A stretch of DNA of 64,000 nt from Salinisphaera sp963835375 (GTDB taxonomy: Bacteria > Pseudomonadota > Gammaproteobacteria > Nevskiales > Salinisphaeraceae): NCBI GenBank assembly GCA_963835375.1, contig CAWIGB010000012.1, forward strand, positions 310,001 through 374,000, read 5' to 3'. The notes beneath the pieces are model-generated. The model searched no databases, was not told where the DNA came from, and saw only the letters and a program-made list of their open reading frames with translations. Positions 9,880 to 21,241 of the stretch are shown piece by piece. Each line of letters opens with the position of its first letter. The stretch's first letter is position 1. A program made the position numbers and the translations under genes.

Positions 9880-11853
9880 CTATGCGCCCGAGAAATGTTC
9901 GGTCCAGCTGCCGTCGGCCAGTTCCAGCACGGCGGCGACGGCCTCGGCGGGCACGTCTTCGCGGTTGCCCTGTTCGAGCGGGTCGTAGTGGAACACGAAC
10001 AGGCGCGAGGCGAACTGGTGGAAGGGCAGGCTGGCCTCGCCGTGGCGTTCGCCGTGGCCGTGGGTGTCGGTATGGATGCTCTGGCCCCAATCCTGACCGC
10101 CGTCGTTGTTGGGGTTGAAGAAGTAGACGCGCATCTCGCCGTCCGGGTCGAGCGCGACGCGGCGGATGGCGATGGCGTGGCGGCCGATGTAGCGGGCGGC
10201 GCTGTCGGTGGCGGCGATGCCGGCCGGCTGCGGATGAATCACCGGCACGCCCCCGTTGTAGGCGGGGTGGTAGCTGGCATAGAAGTCGCGGATGAAGGCG
10301 TCGTGATCCTCGATCTTGTCGGTGCAGCCATTGGCGACGACGCGAAAGCCGTTGCCGACCCACCAGCCGTAGAACTCGGGGTGGATCCAGCGGTGCAGAT
10401 CGTCGTCGCGCTCGCCGCAGAGCCGGGCCATCTCGATATAGATACGATCGAGATGCGGCACGAGAATCATCGAGACCGGGTCCACGTCCAGCGGGCGCTG
10501 TTTGGCCAGCCCGGCCTGCAGCCCCTTGGATGAGACCAGATCGCCCTCGAAACGCAGCAGCACTTCGTCGTCGCGCGCGGCCCAGGCGATGAGCTGCAGC
10601 AGGTAGTCCGGGTCGTTATCGGCCCACATCGACAGGCCGATCACCGACTGGCAGGTGGGGTTGTTGCCCTGGCCCACGCCGAGCGGCTGGCCGAGCAGAT
10701 TGAGTACGCCGGCCATGAGCCAGACGCGCGGCTCGCGACGGGCGCCGAAGGCGGTGGTGAGCGTGGCGCCGGTCTCGGCCGACAAGGGCAGGCGCAACTG
10801 ACGCGCCAGGCCGGCGGCGACCGGGCCGTTGAATATGGTGCCGCGTTCGAGCAGCTGGGCGAGGCCGTACACCGCCTGGGCCGTTTCGACGAAGATGATT
10901 TCGTCGATGATCTCGTGCACGAGCGCCGTGTGACACTGATAGGCATCGGTGCCGGTGCGGCCCAGCCCGAGGGTGATCGGAATCAGATGTTCACCACCGA
11001 TTTCCGGGGTGCGCAGGTGGCGCAGAAACGTCGCGTTGTAGACCGAGACCAGCCCGGTGTTGTGCATGGCATACGCAAACCCCTGGGCCTCGGCACGCAA
11101 CTCTTCGTCGGTGAAGGTCGGCAGGCGCATGCGGTAGACATCGACGCCGGGGTCCTCGGCGCAGCCGGGCGTGGGCGCGAACAGGCAGTTCACCAGCTGC
11201 TGGGCGGCGGTGTTTTCGGTGTCGAGCTTGGGGTCGAACAGGCATTCGGCGATCTGGATGACCATCTCGCGTACATCGTCGACGTCGATCGGCCGTTGTT
11301 CGAGAATACGCCAGACTTCGGCCACCAGGCTGTCGAGGATGCTCTCGTAGCCCATCGCCTCGACCTGGAACTTGTACAGCGCGGCCACCATCGGGCCGAG
11401 GCTGAACGGTCGTTCGCGGTCGGCTTCGCTGAGCTGGCCGGACAGCAGATCCAGATTCAGCGCCATCACCTGGGTGACGAACTGGAGGGCATGCTCGGCA
11501 GTGATGCGCGGATGCGCGTATTCGCCGAGCGCTACCGCCAGCAGGCGGAGTTGGCTGAGCGCCTCGATGACCGTCGTTTGCGGATCACCCGTTCGCAGCG
11601 AGAGTTTGGCGATATCGGGCTGCAGAATCGCCGGGTGGTCCCAGTCGGTGCCGCGAAACAGCCCGGCCGATTCGTAGCGTTTGACGCGGTGATAGAGAGC
11701 GGCAGGGCCGCCTTCCTCGGCCAGAACCATGCCGGCCGCGGCCAGCGCCTGCGCATTCGAGGCGTTCGGATCGGCCTGGCGGGCCTGGCCCAGCGCCATC
11801 AGCGTCTGGTCAAACTGGGGGGTGCTCGGCGTGCTGGGGGTCATGCATGGCAT
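9880..11853 (-). CDS. Unrecognised large soluble protein, 657 residues
   Basis: I do not recognise this family with confidence. The frame is intact, and no signal peptide or membrane segment is visible. The N-terminal ~250 residues are mainly helical. A more conserved-looking core follows: GGEHLIPITLGLGRTGTDAY, QCHTALVHEIIDEIIF, QPLGVGQGNNPTCQSVIGLS (Cys at about 401), then LIAWAARDDEVLLRFEGDLV. Near the C-terminus come HRWIHPEFYGWWVGNGFRVV and GVPVIHPQPAGIAATDSAAR. The Cys in NPTCQS and downstream His residues could form a thiol active site, but this is inference. Start codons at 11853 and 11844 are both possible. It stands alone between yceH and sbcB. Confidence 0.75.
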   Translation of the reverse strand: MPCMTPSTPSTPQFDQTLMALGQARQADPNASNAQALAAAGMVLAEEGGPAALYHRVKRYESAGLFRGTDWDHPAILQPDIAKLSLRTGDPQTTVIEALSQLRLLAVALGEYAHPRITAEHALQFVTQVMALNLDLLSGQLSEADRERPFSLGPMVAALYKFQVEAMGYESILDSLVAEVWRILEQRPIDVDDVREMVIQIAECLFDPKLDTENTAAQQLVNCLFAPTPGCAEDPGVDVYRMRLPTFTDEELRAEAQGFAYAMHNTGLVSVYNATFLRHLRTPEIGGEHLIPITLGLGRTGTDAYQCHTALVHEIIDEIIFVETAQAVYGLAQLLERGTIFNGPVAAGLARQLRLPLSAETGATLTTAFGARREPRVWLMAGVLNLLGQPLGVGQGNNPTCQSVIGLSMWADNDPDYLLQLIAWAARDDEVLLRFEGDLVSSKGLQAGLAKQRPLDVDPVSMILVPHLDRIYIEMARLCGERDDDLHRWIHPEFYGWWVGNGFRVVANGCTDKIEDHDAFIRDFYASYHPAYNGGVPVIHPQPAGIAATDSAARYIGRHAIAIRRVALDPDGEMRVYFFNPNNDGGQDWGQSIHTDTHGHGERHGEASLPFHQFASRLFVFHYDPLEQGNREDVPAEAVAAVLELADGSWTEHFSGA

Positions 11854-11968
11854 CGGATCAAATGAAGTCGCGCCGCCGGCTCATGACGGCGGGCGTCGGA
11901 CACCATACACCGATTCGGCAGCGCTAGAGGCGCAATTCATCGGCCGGCCCGCCGAGCGGGGGGCGGGC

Positions 11969-13410
11969 TCAGAGCGAAGCGCGCAGCTTGTCGCCCCAGG
12001 CCTTGAGATCGAGCAGCAGTTGCAGCCGGGCCGGATCGCCCTGGACGCGTTCCATCAGCGCGGCGACGACTTCGTCGTATTCATCCAGCGTCAGGCCGCC
12101 GTCGGGGGCGAATTCCAGCCGCTTGGCGACCCAGTTGTTCCAGTCGTCGCGTTCGGCATCGGCCAGCGAATCGGGAAAATGCCGCGCGCGATAACGAAAC
12201 AGCAGTTCGTTGAGGCGGTTGTCGGCGAACACGATGGCCCCGTCGGCCAGTTCGGCCGGCGCGGTGGCGCGTACCGCGTCGGCGAGCTTGCGGTCGTCGT
12301 TGGAGACGAAGCCGTCATAGAGTGCGGCTTCGGCGTCGGACTCGGCATCGAACACGCGGGCGTCGAATACCGCCGTGGCCTTGGCTTCGACTTCGGCGAG
12401 CCGATCGTGGATCGCCTTCCAGTGCCGCCGACACTGGTTGATATCCAGATTCAGCCGGGCGGCTTCGTTCTCGCGCATCATCTCGAACGGTGCCAGCACC
12501 GGGCATTTGTTCAGGTGCACGCCCTTGAGCGCGATGCGCGGCGTGTCTTCCGGCAGGTCTTCGCTGGGCGTGAAGATACGCTCGTAGATCTCGTCGGGCG
12601 CGAGTTCCAGCAGCGGTGCCGGATCCACGCGCAGGTCGTAGACGATGATGCAGTTCTTGTTCGACGGGTGCTGGGCGATCGGCATCACCGGCGACAGGCA
12701 GCCGTTCTCGGCCGGGAATTTGGACGAAACGTGCAGGGCGGGCTTGCGCGTGTCCATATCCAGCAGCTGGCGGGCGCTGGCCTTGTCGCGGTGGTTGAGG
12801 ACGTAGTCGTACAGGCGCGGCTGCTTGTCGCGGATCAGCTTGGCCAGGCCGATGGTGGCGTGCACGTCCGACAGCGCGTCATGCGCGCGTTCCTGGGCGA
12901 GATTGTTGGCCGGGGCGAGCTGGTCGAGCTTGAAGCTCGGCTTGCCGTCCTCGCGCTTCGGCCACTCGATGCCGTCCGGGCGCAGCGCATAGGCCAGCCG
13001 CACCATGTTGATGATGTCCCAGCGCGAGCAGTCGTTCTGCCACTCGCGGGCATACGGATCGAAGAAATTGCGCCAGAGCGTATGGCGGGTGACTTCGTCG
13101 TCGAACTGGCAAACTGTTGTAGCCGACGCTGCAGGTGCCGGGCTTCGCCATCTCGGCGACGATGGTCTCGATGAATTCCGGCTCGGGCACGCCGTGTTCG
13201 AGCCGCATACTGCGGCGTGATGCCGGTGATCAGCGTGGCCTCGGGATGGCCGAGCATGTCCAGCGGGGGCTGGCAGTACAGCACCACCGGGTCGCCGATG
13301 ATGTTGAAATCCCTATCGGTGCGAATGCCGGCGAACTGGGCCGGCTTGTCGCGCTTGGGGTCCGCGCCGAAGGTTTCGTAGTCGTGCCAGAAGAAGGTCG
13401 GCTCGGCCAT
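11969..13410 (-). CDS. sbcB: Exodeoxyribonuclease I (frameshifted)
   Basis: Processive 3'-5' single-strand DNA exonuclease of mismatch repair and recombination. About 479 residues after repair (E. coli about 475). DnaQ-like motifs are visible: Exo I in FFWHDYETFGADPKRDKPAQ (Asp, Glu), FDDEVTRHTLWRNFFDPYA, and AHDALSDVHATIGLAKLI near Exo III. The C-terminal exonuclease I domain includes KCPVLAPF and FRYRARHFPDSL. Extra bases near 13205 (after GITPQYA) and 13107 (TTT run after GYNS) break the frame. Its ATG shares TGATG with the stop of the upstream ABC-F gene, so translation is probably coupled. Confidence 0.93.
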
Positions 13411-15315
13411 CAGGCAGCGCTCGTTTCAGACTGCAACGCATCCAGCGCCTCGGCGTTTTCCATCCAGGTCGCCTCGGCGACATCGAGCTGCTTGCGCAGC
13501 CGGCCCTGTTCCTGCGACAGCCGCGCGGATTCGGTCGGGTTTTCGTACACGCTGGGCTTGGACAGCTCGGCCTCGACGCTCTCGATCTGCTTGGCCAGCC
13601 GTTCCATCTCGTTTTCGGCTTTCTTGAGCGCGTTGCGCAGCGGTTTTTCCTTCGCGCGCTGTTCGGCCGAACTGCGCCGATTGGCCGCGCCCGAGCCGCC
13701 GGTGGCGGTGGTTTTTTTCGTATCGCGTGCCTTCGCGCGCCGAGTTCTGGCGCGAGATCCATTTCGCGTAGTCGTCCAGATCGCCGTCGAACGGTTCCAG
13801 CGAGCCGTCGGCGACCCGCCAGAGCTGGTCGCAGGTGGCATCGATCAGGTGGCGGTCGTGCGCGATCATCACCACCGCGCCGGTGAAGCCGGCCAGGGCG
13901 GTCTCCAGCGCATGGCGCATGTCCAGATCCAGATGGTTGGTCGGCTCGTCGAGCAGCAGCAGATTGGGTTTGGTGTGGACCACCAGCGCCAGCGCCAGCC
14001 GGGCCTTCTCGCCGCCGGAGAACGGGGCGATCGGTTCCAGCGCCTTGTCGCCGCGGAAATCGAAACCGCCGAGAAAATCGCGGATGTGCTGCTCGGAGGC
14101 TTTCGGGTCCTGGCGCTGCAGGTGCTGCGCCGCGCTGGCGCTAGTCGTCGAGCACTTCGAGCTGGTGCTGGGCGAAGTAGCCGACGTTGAGATACTTGTC
14201 GTACTGGACGTCGCCGCCCATGGGCGCGAGTTCGCCGGCCAGCAGCTTCATCACCGTGGATTTGCCGGCGCCGTTGCGCCCGAGAATCGCCAGCCGGTCG
14301 CCGGGGATCAGCCGCAGCTTGATGTCGGCCACCAGCGGCGCGTCGTCGTAGCCCACATCCGCGTCGTCCACGCGCAGCAGCGTATCGGGCAGGCGGTCGG
14401 GCTTGAGGAATTGGAACGAGAACGGCGTATCCCAGTGCGCCGCCTCGACTTTCTCCATCCGCTCCATCTGCTTGAGCTTGGACTGCGCCTGCCGGGCCTT
14501 GGTGGCCTGGGCACGAAAACGATCGACGAAGCCCTGCAGCTGGTTGAGCTTCTTCTGCTGGTTTTCGTAGGCGGCCTGCTGCTGGGCCTTGGCTTCGGCG
14601 CGCATCATCTCGAAGCGGGAATAGTTGCCGGTATAGAGAATCGCCTTGCCGTGTTCCAGATGCAGCGTGTGCGTGGCCAGCGCATCGAGAAAATCGCGGT
14701 CGTGCGAGATCACGATCAGCGTGGCCGGATGGGCGCCGAGATATTCCTGCAGCCAGAACACCGCATCCATGTCGAGATGGTTGGTGGGCTCGTCGAGCAG
14801 CAGCAGATCGCAGCGGCGCATGAGCGCGGACGGCCAGATTCAGGCGCATGCGCCAGCCGCCGGAGAAATCGTCGATGCGGGGCGTCGTGCGTCGACGGCG
14901 CGAAGCCCAGGCCGTGCAGCAGCCGCGCGGCCCGGGCGCGGGCGGCATAGCCGTCGATCTCGGCGAGACGGCCGTGCAGTTCGGCCATGGCGTTGCCGTC
15001 GTTGTCGGCCTCGGCCTTGGCCAGGCGCGATTCGACCGCGCGCAGTTCGACGTCGCCGTCGAGCACGAACTCGATCGCCGGCTGGGCGCCGGCCGGTGCG
15101 TGCTGGCGCACGGTGGCGATCTCCGCGCCCGGCGGGATCTCGATCTCGCCGGCGTCGGGCGCGAGTTCGCCGAGCATCATGGCGAGCAGGCTGGACTTGC
15201 CGGTGCCGTTGGCACCGACGATGCCCACGCGCTGGCCGGCCTGGAGTCGCAGGTCGACGTCTTCGAGCAGTTTGCGCGGGCCGCGACGGAGGGTGACGTG
15301 TTTGAAGGCGATCAT
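13410..15315 (-). CDS. yheS: ABC-F family ATPase, YheS-like (four frame breaks)
   Basis: Soluble ATPase with two nucleotide-binding domains, about 633 residues after repair (E. coli YheS 637). First Walker A is GIVGANGTGKSSLLAMMLGE, then FSGGWRMRLNLA and LLLLDEPTNHLDMDAVFWLQ. Next comes the ABC-F linker coiled coil (YENQQKKLNQLQGFVDRFRA). The second Walker A is AILGRNGAGKSTVMKLLAGE, with FSGGEKARLALALVV and LLLLDEPTNHLDLDM. The C-terminal coiled coil ends at 13410. The family acts on ribosomes. Extra bases lie near 14890, 14830, 14144 (a spurious TAG) and 13735. The stop overlaps the sbcB start. Confidence 0.92.
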
Positions 15316-15719
15316 GGCCGCGATTGTAAAGGATCACCGCCGCCGAACCGACCGCGATCGGCAATTGATTGGCTTCGATGACCGAAGCGAAGATGTTCGT
15401 TGCCCGCGAGCCCGCTGTGCGGACGGCTGCGGATTGCGGTTGGGGTGGCCGGGCTATATTGCGGGAGCTCGAATATATTCGGGCAGCCCCGGCCCTTCAG
15501 GTTGCGCCCCCTTCGTTAACCAAGTCGGCGCGCCCCGCGGCGTTGCGCCGCTTGACCTTGGAACGACCAAGGCCGGCGCCGCGCGCCTTGCGGGATCACG
15601 TTTTTGGGCGGCAATGCGACTCACGCGGGTAGGGTTAACAGGCCCTCGTTTGATCGATCTGGCTTTGAACAAGGGGGCGCCATGCCAGCCAATACGCTGA
15701 CCGGCTGACCGAGCGCGGT
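15316..15719. other. Gene-free spacer between rhlE terminator and ABC-F gene
   Basis: About 400 bp without a convincing gene on either strand. Short open frames here lack codon bias and conserved motifs. A small perfect repeat CCTTGG-N5-CCAAGG lies near 15556-15572. It probably contains the promoter of the ABC-F/sbcB pair, but no clear -35/-10 was recognised. Confidence 0.4.
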
Positions 15720-15758
15720 CAAAGAAAAGCGCGCCGGGTATACAGCCTGGCGCGCTTT
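15720..15758 (-). terminator. Intrinsic terminator of rhlE
   Basis: AAAGCGCGCC (15726-15735) pairs with GGCGCGCTTT (15749-15758) across a 13-nt loop. Read on the minus strand the stem is followed by TTTTCTTTG. It lies about 50 bp past the rhlE stop at 15808. Confidence 0.8.
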
Positions 15759-15807
15759 GCGAGCGCTGCATCGATGGCCGGGGCGCATCGATGCGGGCAG
15801 GGCTCGA

Positions 15808-17199
<1,392 letters not shown>

Positions 17200-17442
17200 G
17201 CATTGTCCTGGTGGTGTGAATAGCAGACCGACCTGGAATGGATGCAGTGTCCGTGTCGATCTTCGGCGGCCGAGCAGGAAGCTCGGCGGCGCGACTTTGG
17301 TCGGGGCCCGTGCGATGGCACTGGGTTGGGACCAACCGACTTAAGTATAACGCGTCGCAGGGCCGCACGTCATCGCCGGCGTGGCGGGCAGTTTTGTGGC
17401 ATCGTGGCGATTCATGTCCCCCAGCCACGGAATGGCCGACCC

Positions 17443-17960
17443 ATGAACGACGAATTCGTCGCCGCTGCAGATTGCGGTGCTGACCGTATCTGACAGCCGC
17501 ACCGAGAGCCACCGATAAATCCGGGCGCGTGCTGGTTGAACGCCTGCAGGCGGCCGGCCATGTCCTTCACGACAAGCGCATCTGCCCCGATGATGTGTAC
17601 GAGCTGCGGGCCATCGTGTCGCGCTGGATCGCCGACGAGGCGCCGGATGTCGTGATCACGACCGGCGGCACCGGGCTGACCGGGCGCGATGTGACCCCGC
17701 AGTCGATCGAGGTACTGTTCGACCGGCGCATCGATGGTTTCGGCGAGATGTTCCGGATGTTGTCGTACGAGAGCATCGGCACCTCGACGCTGCAGTCGCG
17801 CGCGATCGCGGGCGTGGCCAAGGCGACGTTCATCTTCTGTCTGCCGGGGTCATCGGGAGCGGTGGCCGACGGCTGGGACAAGCTGATCGCCGAGCAGATC
17901 GATAGCCGTACGCGTCCCTGCAATCTCCACGAGCTGCGTCCCCGGCTGACGGAACGTTGA
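17443..17960 (+). CDS. moaB: Molybdenum cofactor biosynthesis protein MoaB (frameshifted)
   Basis: MoCF-fold protein of about 171 residues after repair, the usual MoaB length. It is thought to act at the molybdopterin adenylylation step. The core reads LQIAVLTVSDSRT, then LVERLQAAGH, PDVVITTGGTGLTGRDVTPQ, GFGEMFRMLSYESIGTSTLQ and FCLPGSSGAVADGWDKLI. The TTGGTG(L)T motif binds the cofactor. Extra bases near 17462 and 17504 disrupt the first 25 codons. The conserved part from about 17529 is open. No other moa/moe genes are in the window. Confidence 0.88.
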
Positions 17961-18162
17961 CCCTGTCCACGGCGATGGCCCCGGTCATGGCACGACCGGG
18001 GCCCGAGCTGGGACCTGCTCGGCTACATGCAGCGTGCTGCGGGATGCCAAGCTGTGGCAGACCGACAGCCGCGGCGGCGCCTATGCCGGCAGCGATGACG
18101 GCGATACGGTCAGCGCCCGCAGGCAGATCGTGTTTTATACCGGCCGCGAGCCTGCCGATACG

Positions 18163-18199
18163 AAAAAGCCCCCGCCGATCGATCGGCGAGGGCTTTTTC
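18163..18199. terminator. Bidirectional intrinsic terminator between moaB and ppa
   Basis: A near-perfect 18-bp inverted repeat: AAAAAGCCCCCGCCGATC meets GATCGGCGAGGGCTTTTT. A-run and T-run flank the stem, so it can end both the rightward moaB transcript and the leftward ppa transcript. Confidence 0.88.
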
Positions 18200-18244
18200 A
18201 TGCCTCGGGAGCTTGTCGGCTCCCGGGCGGGGCCGGCGGTGTGC

Positions 18245-18778
18245 TCAGCCCTTGTTGTAGGCCTCGATGGACTTCTCGATCTCGGCCTTGGCCTTGGCGG
18301 CGTCTTCCCAGCCGGTGATCTTCGACCACTTGCCCTTCTCGTGGGCCTTGTAGTTCTCGAAGAAGTGGGAAATCTTGTTGCGCAGACGCTCGTCCACGTC
18401 GTCCAGATCGCGCACGTCCTTGTAGTAGTCGGTGCTGATCTTGTCGGTCGGCACAGCCAGGATCTTGGCATCCAGGCCCGATTCGTCTTCGGTGCCCAGC
18501 ACCGCCACCGGGCGGCACTTGATCACCGCGCCCGGCACGATCGGCTCGGGGGTGAGCACCAGCACGTCGACCGGGTCGCCGTCGTCGTACAGGGTCTTCG
18601 GCACGAAGCCGTAGTTGGCCGGATAGTGCATCGAGACATTCATGAACCGGTCCACCATCAGGCAGTTGGTGTCCTTGTCCACTTCGTACTTCACCGAGGA
18701 CGAGCCCTCGACGATTTCGATGATGACGTTGATTTCCTCGGGCGGGTTCTTGCCCGGCGTCAGTGCTTCGTAGCCCAT
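18245..18778 (-). CDS. ppa: Inorganic pyrophosphatase
   Basis: Soluble family I pyrophosphatase of 177 residues that hydrolyses PPi and so drives biosynthetic reactions. The active-site pattern is intact: YEVDKDTN, NYGFVPKT, then the signature DDGDPVDVLVL and YKDVRDLDDV, with KWSKITGWEDAAKA near the end. The frame is intact and of normal length. It lies downstream of a PPi-type phosphofructokinase on the same strand, so both genes bear on the cell's PPi pool. The 306-bp gap between them (18779-19084) has no gene; a small GC hairpin lies near 18888-18908. Confidence 0.96.
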   Translation of the reverse strand: MGYEALTPGKNPPEEINVIIEIVEGSSSVKYEVDKDTNCLMVDRFMNVSMHYPANYGFVPKTLYDDGDPVDVLVLTPEPIVPGAVIKCRPVAVLGTEDESGLDAKILAVPTDKISTDYYKDVRDLDDVDERLRNKISHFFENYKAHEKGKWSKITGWEDAAKAKAEIEKSIEAYNKG

Positions 18779-19084
18779 CTGCGCCTTCCGTTGTGATGGT
18801 GGATTGAGAATCGGGCGTTAGTGTACCGAAGGCCGGGCGCAAACCCGAACAGCGCGCCGGGGCGCGAGCGCGGCGCTGGCGCGCGGCCGGTGCCGTGTTG
18901 CCGCACCGGGCCGGCTCGGCCGCGGCGGCGATCGATCGGCAAACCCTGACGGTACGCGATGCAAGCGGCGGCCGGCGGGCATCGGCGCCCGCGCCGGCCG
19001 CGTTGCGCTCTAAAGAACGCGGTTATCTCGATAGGTTCAAAAAGCCTAAGACGGAGCCGCTCGCATCGACCGTCGGCCGATGCG

Positions 19085-20348
19085 TCAGACCTCGAACGCG
19101 GTATCCAGCTTCTTCGGCACGGCCTGGTTCTTCAGGCGTGCGTAGTCCGGCAGGCCATCCACGTAGGGCGGGTAGCTTTCGCCGGCGATCAGCGGCTTGA
19201 GGTAGCGGCGGGCGGTCTCCGTGATATGGAAGCCGTCTTCGCTGATGAAGTCGCGCGGCATGAATTTCTCGACGTTGGCGACATCGGCCAGCGGTGCCTC
19301 GCCCAGCGACCAGCGGTAGGGGTCGTCGGATTCGCGCTTGATGGTGACCATCACGCCCGATTTGCCGGCCACGGCGTATTCCACCGCGGCCCGGCCGACG
19401 GCATAGGCCTGTTCGACATCGGTCGCCGATGCGATATGGCGCGCGGCTCGCATCAGGTAGTCGGCGATCGCGTAGTGATACTTGTAGCCGAGCTTCGACT
19501 TGACCAGTTCCGCGATCTTGGGTGCCACGCCGCCCAGCTGGACGTGGCCGAAGGCGTCGGCCTCGCGGCCGTCGCCGCGCTTGAATTCGGTACCGATCTC
19601 GACGCCTTCCGAGGCCACGATCGTGCAATAGCCGTAGCGTCTTGACCGTCTCGTCGACCCTGGCGAGGAACTTCGCGTGGTCGAACTCGATTTCGGGGAA
19701 CAGCAGGATATGCGGGGCATCGCCTTCGGCCTCGGCAGCCAGGCCACCGGCCGCGGCGGTCCAGCCGGCGTGCCGGCCCATCACTTCGAGGATGAACACC
19801 TTGGTCGAGGTGCGGCACATGCTGTGCAGGTCGTAGCCGGCCTCGCGGATCGAGACCGCCGTGTACTTGGCCACACTGCCGAAACCGGGCGAGCAGTCGG
19901 TGTGCGGCAGGTCATTGTCCATGGTCTTGGGGATATGGATCGCCTGGATCGGATAGCCCAGGGCCTCGGACAGCTGGCTGATCTTGGCGCAGGTGTCGGC
20001 CGAGTCGCCGCCGCCGTTGTAAAAGAAGTAGCCGATGTCGTGGGCCTTGAACACTTCGATCAGGCGTTCGTACTCCGCGCGGTTCTCTTCCAGGCCTCTG
20101 AGCTTGTAGCGGGCCGACCCGAACGCTCCGGCAGGGGTGTGGCGCAGTGCCGCGATGGTGGCCTCGTCCTCGGCCGAGGTATCGATCAGTTCCTCGGTGA
20201 GCGCGCCGACAATGCCGTCGCGGCCCGCATAGACCGTGCCGATGGTGTCGCCGTGCTCGCGAGCGGCCTCGATCACACCGGCGGCCGATGCGTTGATCAC
20301 AGCCGTCACACCGCCGCTCTGGGCATAGAAGGCGTTCTTCTTGGTCAT
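19085..20348 (-). CDS. 6-phosphofructokinase, PPi-dependent type (frameshifted)
   Basis: Glycolytic/gluconeogenic enzyme interconverting fructose 6-phosphate and fructose 1,6-bisphosphate, about 420 residues. The motifs are FYAQSGGVTAVINASAAGVI, YFFYNGGGDSADTC, IPKTMDNDLPHTDCSPGFGS and EVMGRHAGWTAAA. The Lys in PKTMDND is typical of PPi-using enzymes, and the length exceeds the ~320 of classic ATP-PfkA. PPi use is therefore inferred, not proven. ATG 20348 has AAGGGAAGA upstream. An extra base near 19640 splits DETVK from RYGYCTIVASEG. The neighbours ppa and adk suit a role in phosphate-energy balance. Confidence 0.88.
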
Positions 20349-20512
20349 CCGTGTCTTCCCTTGTGAGCTGGCCGGCCCCGCGGCCGACGGGTGGGCCGTC
20401 GTCGTGGCCCGGCTGAAGGCCCGGTAATCGATTGGCGCGCAAGCTGCTTGCGAGGCGCGGCCGGCGCAATCGTCCGGGGCCAAGCATACGTGAGCCCGCG
20501 AGCCCGGGACAA

Positions 20513-20541
20513 TTGACTTGGTCAGGGGCAGACAGTAACGT
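20513..20541 (+). promoter_or_regulatory. Putative sigma70 promoter for adk
   Basis: TTGACT (20513-20518), a 17-bp spacer and TAACGT (20536-20541), about 85 bp before the adk start. The -35 box is good, the -10 box is weak. Confidence 0.4.
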
Positions 20542-20625
20542 CGAGCGTCGGCCAGTGCATCGGACGTTTCAGTCTGCGCGGCGGCCTCCACCCTAGAAAT
20601 TTAAAGGTCTTTTGGCGGGGATATC

Positions 20626-21183
20626 ATGCTGAAAATCGTGCTGCTGGGCGCGCCCGGCTCGGGCAAGGGAACGCAGAGCGCCAAGCTCGTCGAGGAATAC
20701 GGCGTGCCGCAGATCTCGACGGGCGATCTGCTGCGTACAGCGGTGGCGGACCAGACCGATCTCGGTCTGAAGGCCAAGGCGGCAATGGATGCCGGAGAAC
20801 TCGTATCGGACGACATCGTGGTGGGCATGATGCGAGAGCGGCTGAGCCAGCCCGACACCGAGAACGGCTTCATCCTCGACGGGTTTCCGCGCAGCGAGGC
20901 CCAGGCCGAGACGCTGGACGAACTGCTGACGGAACTCGATCGTCCGCTGCAGTGCGTCGTGCATCTGCAGGTCGACAACGAAGAGATCGTGGGTCGTCTG
21001 ATGGCCCGTGGCCGGGATGACGACAACGAGGAAACCATCCGCAATCGATTGTCGGTCTATCAGGAACAGACCCAGCCGCTGGTCGCCTATTACGAACAGC
21101 GTGGCCTGCTCAAGCCGGTGGCCGGCGTCGGCACGGTCGACGAGATCTACGCCCGCATCAAGGACGCCCTGGCGGACGTCTGA
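20626..21183 (+). CDS. adk: Adenylate kinase, short form
   Basis: Converts ATP plus AMP to two ADP in the cytoplasm. 185 residues, intact. Walker A is GAPGSGKGTQSAKL, the AMP-binding part STGDLLRTAV, then GFILDGFPRSEAQAE, with the LID reduced to ARGRDDDNEETIRNRL. The usual gammaproteobacterial enzyme is about 214 residues with a longer LID insertion, so this is the short variant. It stands alone between divergent pfp and convergent rnd. Confidence 0.97.
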   Translation: MLKIVLLGAPGSGKGTQSAKLVEEYGVPQISTGDLLRTAVADQTDLGLKAKAAMDAGELVSDDIVVGMMRERLSQPDTENGFILDGFPRSEAQAETLDELLTELDRPLQCVVHLQVDNEEIVGRLMARGRDDDNEETIRNRLSVYQEQTQPLVAYYEQRGLLKPVAGVGTVDEIYARIKDALADV

Positions 21184-21241
21184 ACCGCGCTTCGGCGCGT
21201 CGATACCGGTGCCGGAAACCCGCCGGCACCGGATCGGGGCG

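Noticed and set aside
13410..15315. ABC-F gene as a decayed pseudogene
   Set aside because: Four breaks look severe, but all Walker, signature and linker motifs are perfect and all breaks are +1 gains. This fits the window-wide error pattern better than decay.
15369..15771. Overlapping small open frames in the rhlE-ABC-F spacer
   Set aside because: All frames are open because of high GC. None shows a conserved motif or ribosome-binding site.
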